Of a stretch of 64,000 nt of DNA, positions 8,624-15,225 are shown piece after piece; the first letter of the stretch is position 1; each line of letters starts with the position of its first letter. A program made the position numbers and the translations under genes. The notes beneath the pieces were generated by a model that was not told the origin of the DNA, searched no databases, and saw only the letters and a program-made list of their open reading frames with translations. Source of the DNA: Coriobacteriia bacterium (GTDB lineage: Bacteria; Actinomycetota; Coriobacteriia; Coriobacteriales; QAMH01). The DNA is taken from the NCBI GenBank assembly GCA_003149935.1, contig QAMH01000007.1:1-64000 (forward strand), given 5' to 3'.

Positions 8624-9316
8624 ATGCGGGTCGGGACACAAGACGTCGATGCCATCATCTTCGACTTCGATGGCACGCTTGCAGACTCCATGTGGGTCTG
8701 GGATGAGGTCGACCGCATGTTTCTCGCCAAGCGCGGCATCCCCTTTACCGATGAGTTCGGCGAGATGATCGCCGTACTTGGGTTCGAGCTTGGGGCAGAC
8801 TTCGCCATCGAGCATTTCGGGCTCGACGAGCAGCCCGAGGACATCATCGAGGAGTGGAAGTCCGCGGCCGAGGAAGGCTATGCGACGCAGGTCATGCTCA
8901 AGCCCGGTGCATTCGAGTATCTGCAGCGCTGCAAGGAGGCCGGCATACCCCTGGCTATTGCGACCTCCCTGCAACGTCATCTGCTCGAGCCAGCGCTTGC
9001 GAACAATGGCGTGCTCGATTTGTTCGACACCATCTGCGTATGCGATGAGCTGAAATGCGGAGGCAAGTCCAATCCGGTCGTTTACCTCGAGGCGGCACGC
9101 CAGTTGGGCGTTCCTGCCGAGCGTTGCGCCATCTTCGAGGATGTTGTCACGGCTGCCAAGTCCGCCAAAGAGACGGGTGCCTACGTCGTCGGTGTCTACG
9201 ATGAGCACAAGCAGCAGGCTACCGACGAGCTCAGGAAGACGGTCGATTTCTTCATCACGGACTATGCGGAGCTTCTTGGCGAGGAATCACAGCCCTCGCA
9301 TCACCAGGGCGAGTAA
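8624..9316 (+). CDS. HAD-superfamily hydrolase (beta-phosphoglucomutase-like)
   Basis: A 230-residue HAD protein of subfamily IA. Motif I is IFDFDGTLADS (Asp14 and Asp16), the helical cap follows, motif II Ser/Thr is in PLAIATSLQ, motif III Lys is in GGKSNPVVY, and motif IV is CAIFEDVVTAAKSAK. It probably dephosphorylates or isomerises a small sugar phosphate; the substrate is unknown. The ATG at 8624 is preferred because GGAAAGG lies 7 nt upstream; a GTG at 8609 is possible. Confidence 0.85.
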   Translation: MRVGTQDVDAIIFDFDGTLADSMWVWDEVDRMFLAKRGIPFTDEFGEMIAVLGFELGADFAIEHFGLDEQPEDIIEEWKSAAEEGYATQVMLKPGAFEYLQRCKEAGIPLAIATSLQRHLLEPALANNGVLDLFDTICVCDELKCGGKSNPVVYLEAARQLGVPAERCAIFEDVVTAAKSAKETGAYVVGVYDEHKQQATDELRKTVDFFITDYAELLGEESQPSHHQGE

Positions 9317-9337
9317 GACGAGAGACGAGGACGGGTC

Positions 9338-10054
9338 ATGAAGGGTGCGCATAGCGTCAAGCGGACAGACAGGCCCAGGGCGGCTCGCAAGGGGCGCGGC
9401 AAGGTCGTCGCCATCGTCATCTGCGTCATTCTCGTGCTTGCACTTGCGGGTGGCGTCATCTTTCTCTTCGCTACGGGCAAGGTCGAACTGCCAGGTTTTG
9501 CATCGCAGCAGGCATCGAGCCCGGCATCCTCCTCGAGTAGCAATGCATCTTCGCCATCGTCCGAATCATCGCAAGGGTCCGATGCATCTGGCTCTGCCGA
9601 GGCTACCGAGAGCGGTTCGTCGTCTGCGGCTACGGTACCCGCATCGCAGGTCTATACCAATGCGGTCTTCGGCTATCAGCTCGATGTGCCCGAGGGCTTC
9701 GTGCTCGGCTCCGAGGTCGATAACGGTGCCGGCGTGATTCTCACCAACAGCAAACTGCGCATGACGGCGAATGTGACCGGCTACAATAACGTTGACAATC
9801 TCGACGCCGATGCAATCATGAACTCCCTGTGGAATGGCAGCGAGGATAGCATCGCACGCGCCGAGGGCAATCGCGTCATCATCTATCAGTACGACGACGA
9901 GTACGAATACTTCTATTGGGTCAATATCGGCCCTGGGTCCATCAACCAGATGGAGATTAGATATCCCTTGCAGGACGACAATCGCGACGAGCTCGATGCA
10001 GCGCAGTCGCTCATGCAGGGTTTTATCCCTGGCGATCTCAACATCGCACACTAG
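9338..10054 (+). CDS. Membrane-anchored hypothetical protein
   Basis: A 238-residue protein that I do not recognise. A basic N-terminus is followed by one membrane helix (about 22-44), a Ser/Ala/Glu-rich linker (about 55-98) and an outside domain of about 135 residues beginning VYTNAVFGYQLDVPEGF. That start resembles the PsbP/DUF1795-like folds of many Gram-positive membrane proteins, but this is only a resemblance. It starts 21 nt after the HAD gene, so the two may share a transcript. Confidence 0.7.
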   Translation: MKGAHSVKRTDRPRAARKGRGKVVAIVICVILVLALAGGVIFLFATGKVELPGFASQQASSPASSSSSNASSPSSESSQGSDASGSAEATESGSSSAATVPASQVYTNAVFGYQLDVPEGFVLGSEVDNGAGVILTNSKLRMTANVTGYNNVDNLDADAIMNSLWNGSEDSIARAEGNRVIIYQYDDEYEYFYWVNIGPGSINQMEIRYPLQDDNRDELDAAQSLMQGFIPGDLNIAH

Positions 10055-10084
10055 TCGTCCGCGCGAACAAATACAAATCTTTCC

Positions 10085-10113
10085 TTGACACTCCTTTTCA
10101 TTTGCTGTTTACT
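10085..10113 (+). promoter_or_regulatory. Promoter of the metal ATPase gene
   Basis: TTGACA (10085-10090) and TTTACT (10108-10113) are separated by exactly 17 nt, a near-consensus sigma-70 promoter. Transcription would start near 10120, just upstream of the tandem 8-bp repeats. Confidence 0.75.
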
Positions 10114-10132
10114 TCACAATCATCAAAAGTTC

Positions 10133-10164
10133 GTTTGAATGTTTGAGCGTTTGAATGTTTTGTC
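10133..10164. repeat. Four tandem 8-bp repeats in the ATPase leader
   Basis: Four consecutive units follow the pattern GTTTGAAT (units 1 and 3 identical, unit 2 GTTTGAGC, unit 4 GTTTTGTC). They lie between the promoter and the ATG at 10178, where a repressor could act. SmtB sites are usually inverted repeats, so the link to the ArsR gene downstream is a guess. Confidence 0.6.
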
Positions 10165-10177
10165 GAAAAGGGGAGTC

Positions 10178-12208
10178 ATGAGCGACGCGGCGGTATGCAA
10201 GGACGATCACTGTCATTGTCATGGACACGATCATGATCATGGGCAGAGCCATGGTCATGACCACGTGCATGATGACGGTCACTGCCACTGCCATGACGAG
10301 GGTGGCGGATGGGAGGTCACCCTCAGGCTCATCGTGGTGACCGCCTGCATTTACGTGGCGGGTCTCGTGGCCAACTTCGTCAACCCTCTCGGCATCATGG
10401 ACATTACCTGGGTCAAGTATGTGGTCTTCCTCGTCCCCTATCTGATGGTTGGATTGCCCGTCCTCATCGGTGCCGCCAAGGGCATCGCTCGCCGCGAGCT
10501 GCTCGACGAGCAGTTTCTCATGGCGGTGGCCACCATCGCGGCATTTACGATTGGCGAGGCGGCGGAAGCCGTCGCCGTCATGCTGTTCTACCAGGTGGGC
10601 GAGTGGTTCCAAGACCGGGCGGTCGATAACTCGCGCAAGTCGATCTCATCTCTCGTCGAGATCAAGGCAACGTATGCAAACGTCGAGGAGGCCGGCGTCA
10701 TCAAGCGCGTCGATCCGGAGGATGTCGAGGTGGGCGATATCATCGTCGTCACCGCCGGTGAGCGCGTGCCGCTCGATGGAATCATCGTGAAGGGGGCGAG
10801 CGAGCTCGACACCTCGGCGCTCACGGGCGAGTCGATGCCAAGCTTCCTCGAACCAGGCCAGGAAGTGCTCTCCGGCTTTGTCAACGGGACGAACACGCTA
10901 CACGTGCGCGTGACACGGCCCTTCGAGGATTCCGCCGTTTCGCGCGTGCTCGACATGGTGACCAATGCAGCCTCCAAGAAGGCGAAGACCGAGGCCTTCG
11001 TCCGCCGTTTCGCCCGTGTCTACACGCCCATCGTCGTGGGCGCGGCGCTTTTGCTCGCCGTCGTTCCGCCGCTTGTGCTCGGGCCCGCCAATCCAGCCGT
11101 ATGGGCTGACTTCATCGAGCGCGCCTGCGTCTTCCTTGTCATCTCGTGCCCCTGTGCGCTGGTTATCTCGGTGCCTTTGAGCTTCTATTGCGGCATAGGC
11201 AGCCTTTCCCGTCGAGGCGTGCTCGCAAAAGGCGGCAACTATCTCGAGCAGCTCGCCCGGGTCGAGACCGTCGTCTTCGACAAGACCGGCACGCTCACGC
11301 AGGGAAAGTTTCACGTCGAGGCGATCACTCCGGTCGAAGGCGTCACGCCCGAGCGTCTGCTGGGGCTTGCCGCCCATGTGGAGCAGCGCTCGACGCATCC
11401 GATCGCGCAGTCCATCTGCGACGCGTATGCCGAGCGCCTCGGCATACCTCCGACCTTGAACCTGCCCGAGCACAGTGACGAGGTTGTCGAGACGCCGGGC
11501 CATGGCCTGTGCGCCGAGTGCGTGGAGGGTCGCATCTGCGTCGGCAACGACAAGCTCATGGACCGCGAGGGCATCGTCTGGACGAGCTCTGATCAGCCCG
11601 GAACCGTCATTCACGTCGCGCTCGACGGGACCTACCTGGGATACCTGGTGGTTTCCGACGAGATCAAACCCCAGGCTCGCGAGGCCATCGAGGGGCTCAA
11701 GGCCCTCGGCGTGCGCGATACGGTCATGCTCACGGGCGACAAGGAACCCGTCGCCCAGCGCATCGCCTCGAAGCTCGGAATTGACCGCTTCTTCGCGCAA
11801 TTGTTGCCGGGTGACAAGGTCGCCAAGGTCGAGGAGCTTCTGGTACAGAATGTTGCCGGCTCTAAGGAGACGCTCGCGTTTGTGGGAGACGGCATCAACG
11901 ATGCTCCGGCGCTTGCCCGTGCCGATGTCGGCATTGCCATGGGGGCCATGGGCTCAGACGCGGCTATCGAGGCAGCCGACATCGTGCTCATGGACGATAA
12001 TCCCGCACGCATTGCCGATGCGGTGAAGCTCTCGCGCAAGACGGTTGTCAACGCGCGGGAGAACGTGGTGTTCGCCATTGCCGTGAAGTTCGCGGTCTTC
12101 GTGCTCGGTGCCCTCGGCATCGCCAACATGTGGATGGCCGTTTTCGCCGATACCGGTGTCGCTATGCTCTGCGTCCTCAACGCCATGCGCCTCCTGCGCA
12201 CAAAATGA
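10178..12208 (+). CDS. Zn/Cd/Co-transporting P1B-type ATPase, His-rich N-terminus
   Basis: A 676-residue heavy-metal efflux pump. Residues 7-40 are very rich in His, Cys and Asp (HCHCHGHDHDH and similar), a metal-binding tail replacing the usual HMA domain. Membrane segments flank the actuator motif LTGES. CPC at 324-326 in the transport helix, phosphorylation Asp368 in DKTGTLTQG, the HP locus in STHPIAQS and GDGINDAPALA are all present. The CPC and His-rich tail fit group IB-2 (Zn/Cd/Pb). The ATG at 10178 with AGGGGAG upstream is preferred over 10139, which would precede the probable ribosome site. An ArsR/SmtB gene lies 221 nt downstream. Confidence 0.92.
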   Translation: MSDAAVCKDDHCHCHGHDHDHGQSHGHDHVHDDGHCHCHDEGGGWEVTLRLIVVTACIYVAGLVANFVNPLGIMDITWVKYVVFLVPYLMVGLPVLIGAAKGIARRELLDEQFLMAVATIAAFTIGEAAEAVAVMLFYQVGEWFQDRAVDNSRKSISSLVEIKATYANVEEAGVIKRVDPEDVEVGDIIVVTAGERVPLDGIIVKGASELDTSALTGESMPSFLEPGQEVLSGFVNGTNTLHVRVTRPFEDSAVSRVLDMVTNAASKKAKTEAFVRRFARVYTPIVVGAALLLAVVPPLVLGPANPAVWADFIERACVFLVISCPCALVISVPLSFYCGIGSLSRRGVLAKGGNYLEQLARVETVVFDKTGTLTQGKFHVEAITPVEGVTPERLLGLAAHVEQRSTHPIAQSICDAYAERLGIPPTLNLPEHSDEVVETPGHGLCAECVEGRICVGNDKLMDREGIVWTSSDQPGTVIHVALDGTYLGYLVVSDEIKPQAREAIEGLKALGVRDTVMLTGDKEPVAQRIASKLGIDRFFAQLLPGDKVAKVEELLVQNVAGSKETLAFVGDGINDAPALARADVGIAMGAMGSDAAIEAADIVLMDDNPARIADAVKLSRKTVVNARENVVFAIAVKFAVFVLGALGIANMWMAVFADTGVAMLCVLNAMRLLRTK

Positions 12209-12214
12209 GGCAGC

Positions 12215-12351
12215 TGTCATTTCGACCGAAGGCGCGAGATCTCTCCATTCCGCGGCCTTGCGGCCGCTCCAGTCGAGATGACAATCACGGTCATTTCGAG
12301 CGAAGCGGCGGGTCTCTCTTGTCATTTCGACCGGAGGCGCGTAGCGCCGTA
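12215..12351. repeat. TGTCATTTCGA-type palindromic repeat cluster
   Basis: TGTCATTTCGA (12215-12225) faces TCGAGATGACA about 55 nt on, forming a long hairpin, and two more TCATTTCGA starts follow. The same family recurs in at least seven other gaps of the window. It fills most of the space between ATPase and arsR genes. Confidence 0.8.
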
Positions 12352-12355
12352 GTGT

Positions 12356-12382
12356 GTGTCATGGGGTCTGACCCCCTGACAC
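12356..12382. terminator. Strong hairpin before the ArsR gene
   Basis: GTGTCA and GGGGTC pair with GACCCC and TGACAC in one 12-bp stem with a single mismatch and a 1-nt tip. A related hairpin occurs at 17943-17965. There is no T-run, so termination is likely but not certain. Confidence 0.5.
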
Positions 12383-12386
12383 ATCG

Positions 12387-12431
12387 TATCGGGTACAATA
12401 CTCGCATCCGATAATGCGGGAGGCATCCGAT
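12387..12431 (+). promoter_or_regulatory. Promoter and operator candidate of the ArsR gene
   Basis: TACAAT (12394-12399) fits a -10 box. It is flanked by the inverted repeat TATCGG (12387-12392) and CCGATA (12408-12413). A direct repeat GCATCCGAT occurs at 12405-12413 and 12423-12431. These overlapping repeats are where an autoregulating SmtB-type repressor would be expected. GGGAGG at 12418-12423 is the ribosome site. Confidence 0.5.
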
Positions 12432-12735
12432 GGCTGCCCAAGCGGCTGACAAGCAAAATGACGAACTCATGACCGACCTGGCCGGTCTCTTCAAGATGTT
12501 CTCCGACCCCACGCGCGTGAAGATTCTCAACATTCTGCTCGATGGAGAAAAATGCGTGGGCGATGTTGCTGCCCAGATGAACATGAGCGCCGCCGCCGTG
12601 AGCCATCATCTGCGCATGTTGCGCCAGGGCAATCTCGTCATCGACCATCGCCAGGGCAAGGAAGTCTTCTACTCGCTGGCTGACGACCATGTCGTGTCGA
12701 TTCTCTCGCTCGGCATGGAGCACGTGACCGAGTAG
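12430..12735 (+). CDS. ArsR/SmtB-family metal-sensing repressor
   Basis: A 101-residue winged-helix repressor. The recognition region is CVGDVAAQMNMSAAAVSHHLRMLRQ. The last helix carries DDHVVSILSLGMEHVTE, which reproduces the alpha5 zinc site spacing of SmtB/CzrA (Asp-x-His, 10 residues, His-x2-Glu). So it should release DNA when zinc or cobalt binds. ECVGD contains one Cys of the CadC-type alpha3 site but lacks the second. It likely controls the ATPase upstream and itself. Confidence 0.9.
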   Translation: MAAQAADKQNDELMTDLAGLFKMFSDPTRVKILNILLDGEKCVGDVAAQMNMSAAAVSHHLRMLRQGNLVIDHRQGKEVFYSLADDHVVSILSLGMEHVTE

Positions 12736-12755
12736 GCCGCACCTCGGCAGGAACC

Positions 12756-13964
12756 ATGAACCTCACCCGACGTCGATTTCTCGAAGCATGCGGCCTTGTG
12801 GCAGCCAGCATCTGCGGTGTTGCGGCTACGGGCTGTTCGTCCCCAAGGCCAGCGCCTCCCACATTTCCCGAGCGTGACCTCGCACGGCTTCTCATCGACG
12901 AGATGACTGCGGAGGAAAAAGCCGCGCAGCTCTTCATCGTGACGCCTGAGCAGATCAGCGGGACGGAGCTCTCTCTGGGAGTTGACGACGCCTTTCGCGA
13001 GGGTTTGCAGGCGCACCCCGTCTGCGGCCTCACCTACTTCGACGGCAACATCGTCGATCCTGCGCAGACCAGCACGATGCTTTCCGACACGCAAGCCATA
13101 GCAAGCGAGCTTGGCATGATGCCGCCGTTCCTTTGCGTTGACGAGGAAGGCGGAACAGTCCAGCGCATCGGCGGCAAACCGGGGTTCGACTCGCCATTCA
13201 TCGGCGATGCTCGTGATATCGGCGCGACCGGCGACGTGGCCGTGGCCCGCGAGACCGCGCGCACCATCGCCATCGCCCTGCGCGACCTTGGCTTTAACGT
13301 CGACTTCGCTCCCTCATGCGATGTCGCCACGAGCGAGTCCAGCAACATGCGGCGCCGCTCGTTTGGTGCCGAGGCATCTCTCGTGGGTCGCATGGCCGCA
13401 GCGCAGATCGAGGCCTTCGAAGACGAGGGGATCCTGTGTTGCGCCAAGCACTTTCCCGGCATCGGAGATCCGGAGAACGATAGCCATGCGAGCTCGATTT
13501 ACTCCAACAAGACGCGTGAGGAGCTCGCGGTGCAGCTTGCGCCTTTCGTGGCGGCCATCGTGGCGGGCGTCCCCATGGTGATGGTGGGGCATCTATCGCT
13601 TCCGCAAATCACGGGCAGTGCCATTCCGGCCTCGATTTCGCCGGACATCGTGCAGGGGATACTTCGTGACGAGATTGGTTACGATGGTGTCGTGACGACG
13701 GACTCGCTCGGAATGGGCGCGCTGCTCGAGTTCTGCTCGCCGGGCGACGTGGGTGTCGCAGCCATCGAGGCCGGCTGCGACATCGCGCTCATGCCATCCG
13801 AATTCGATGCCGCCTATGTAGGGCTGGTGGATGCCATCAAGAGCGGGCGCATTCCCGTGGAGCGCATCGACCAGTCGCTCATGCGCATTCTCACGCTCAA
13901 GCTCAAGAGCTTCCCGGAGCTTTTTGACGAGACGATTCAAGAAGAACTTGCGAAAACCCGCTAA
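12756..13964 (+). CDS. GH3 family beta-N-acetylhexosaminidase-like lipoprotein
   Basis: A 402-residue exported enzyme. The start, with RRRFLEA and lipobox AATGC27, suggests Tat export and lipid anchoring. The GH3 barrel has FLCVDEEGGTVQRI, CAKHFPGIGD (the NagZ-type motif), NDSHAS with the His of the Asp-His dyad, and VVTTDSLGMGAL with the nucleophile Asp. It lacks the second GH3 domain, as in NagZ. It probably removes N-acetylglucosamine from muropeptides or host glycans. Start at 12756 follows the arsR stop by 20 nt. Confidence 0.87.
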   Translation: MNLTRRRFLEACGLVAASICGVAATGCSSPRPAPPTFPERDLARLLIDEMTAEEKAAQLFIVTPEQISGTELSLGVDDAFREGLQAHPVCGLTYFDGNIVDPAQTSTMLSDTQAIASELGMMPPFLCVDEEGGTVQRIGGKPGFDSPFIGDARDIGATGDVAVARETARTIAIALRDLGFNVDFAPSCDVATSESSNMRRRSFGAEASLVGRMAAAQIEAFEDEGILCCAKHFPGIGDPENDSHASSIYSNKTREELAVQLAPFVAAIVAGVPMVMVGHLSLPQITGSAIPASISPDIVQGILRDEIGYDGVVTTDSLGMGALLEFCSPGDVGVAAIEAGCDIALMPSEFDAAYVGLVDAIKSGRIPVERIDQSLMRILTLKLKSFPELFDETIQEELAKTR

Positions 13965-14022
13965 GCGCGATTATTCGCGCTATCATGAAGTCCTCGACAT
14001 TCTTATCAAGAAAGGACGAATC

Positions 14023-14538
14023 ATGGATTCCAAGGTATACGAACTCATCAACGATCAGATCAACAAGGAGCTGTACTCGGCGTACCTGTACCTCTCCTTC
14101 GCAGACTACTATGCGGACGAGGGCCTCGATGGCTACGAGAACTGGTACCTCATCCAGGCGGCCGAGGAGCGCGATCATGCCCTCATCTTCCGCAAGTACC
14201 TCCTCGATAACGACTGCAAGGTCGAGCTCAAGGCCATTGACCAGCCGGACAAGACCTTCAAGAACCATCTCGAGCCGCTTGAGGCCGGCCTCGAGCATGA
14301 GCGCTACGTCACGAGCCTCATCAACGACATCTACGCCGCCGCCAAGGAGGTCAACGACTTCCGTACGATGAAGTTCCTCGATTGGTTCATCGACGAGCAA
14401 CTCGAGGAGGAGGTCAACGCGACCGACATGGTCACGAAGATGAAGCTCTTCGGTTCGGACGCCAAGTCGCTCTACGAGCTCGACCAGGAGTATCTGGCGC
14501 GCACGTACAGCACGCCCTCCCCGCTTGCCGCGGAGTAG
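14023..14538 (+). CDS. Non-haem ferritin
   Basis: A 171-residue FtnA-like iron store. Ferroxidase ligands are visible as Glu17 region (NKELYSAYLYLSF), EERDHA (Glu and His), the later helix with GLEHE, and FIDEQLEEE. The 24-mer cage oxidises and stores iron in the cytosol. The ATG at 14023 has AAAGGA upstream; the longer frame back to 13831 overlaps the GH3 gene and is rejected. Confidence 0.95.
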   Translation: MDSKVYELINDQINKELYSAYLYLSFADYYADEGLDGYENWYLIQAAEERDHALIFRKYLLDNDCKVELKAIDQPDKTFKNHLEPLEAGLEHERYVTSLINDIYAAAKEVNDFRTMKFLDWFIDEQLEEEVNATDMVTKMKLFGSDAKSLYELDQEYLARTYSTPSPLAAE

Positions 14539-14627
14539 ACGGGCAGGCTGGCTGCCAAGAAAAGTCCGCGTAGACCCCTAAATGGGTCTATACAAGATAA
14601 AAGCGACATCTTTCGCCGAAATGGTTC

Positions 14628-14665
14628 GCCGCAGACTCATTTTTTGGGTCTGCGGCGTCGTTTTT
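14628..14665 (+). terminator. Terminator after the ferritin gene
   Basis: GCCGCAGAC (14628-14636) pairs perfectly with GTCTGCGGC (14648-14656), followed by GTCGTTTTT. Confidence 0.85.
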
Positions 14666-14666
14666 C

Positions 14667-15040
14667 GTCAGCAGGATGTGCGTTGCCTAGCGCTTGTACA
14701 CGTCGCTTCGATGTCCTGACGAGGATGTGCGGTTGGGGTGCGTGTGTCACGATGGCCTGGCGAAGATGGACGCCTAGGCACGTGCGTTGCGCGGGCCTGA
14801 CGAGCATGGACGCTTGGGGCACATTTCCTGCGTTACGCTGGCAAGAAACGCCGGTTGCGGCACGTAGAATGTGCCACAACCGTGAGTTTTTGTCGCATAT
14901 GGCCTGAATTGACGCGTTATGGCTCAGTGCATGTGCCACAAACGCAAATTCCTGTCACCCGCTCCTTCTGCATGTGCCACAAATGCAGATCTTCGTCAGC
15001 TGCTCTCCCGCATGCGCCACAAACGAAACTCTCTGCCGCT
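14667..15040. repeat. Array of degenerate repeats in two opposing orientations
   Basis: Five units of the type TGACGAGGATGTGCG start at 14667, 14717, 14758, 14798 and 14839. Four units in the opposite sense, CATGTGCCACAAACGCAA, start near 14869, 14930, 14971 and 15011. Within each half the period is mostly 40-41 nt. Units are too diverged for CRISPR. No convincing gene lies in the 687-nt gap; short frames here only mirror the repeats. Confidence 0.7.
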
Positions 15041-15144
15041 TCTCCATGCCATCAACCAAGCATCTGCATCATGGCCGTGCTGTATGCGCCCCACATATCG
15101 AAGTGGGCACTCCACTTGCAGCCTTCAACCCCGAAAAACCTTGC

Positions 15145-15154
15145 GGGGGGGGGG
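15145..15154 (+). repeat. Run of ten G upstream of the first surface gene
   Basis: An uninterrupted G10 tract lies 71 nt before the ATG at 15226. Tracts of this length are prone to slipped-strand length change. TTGCGG overlaps its left end and could be a -35 box, but no good -10 box is seen. Confidence 0.7.
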
Positions 15155-15225
15155 CGGTCGCAGGCACCATCCGGTCAGGCAAATACATCGTGAAGAGATG
15201 AGTTCCTAGTTCTGGGAGGTCAGCC

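Noticed and set aside
14667..15040. CRISPR array
   Set aside because: Repeat units differ at many positions, occur in both orientations and have no cas genes nearby.
14855..15209. Three overlapping + strand frames rich in Cys, His and Arg before the surface island
   Set aside because: They follow the degenerate 41-nt repeats in all frames, lack ribosome sites and have no recognisable domain.
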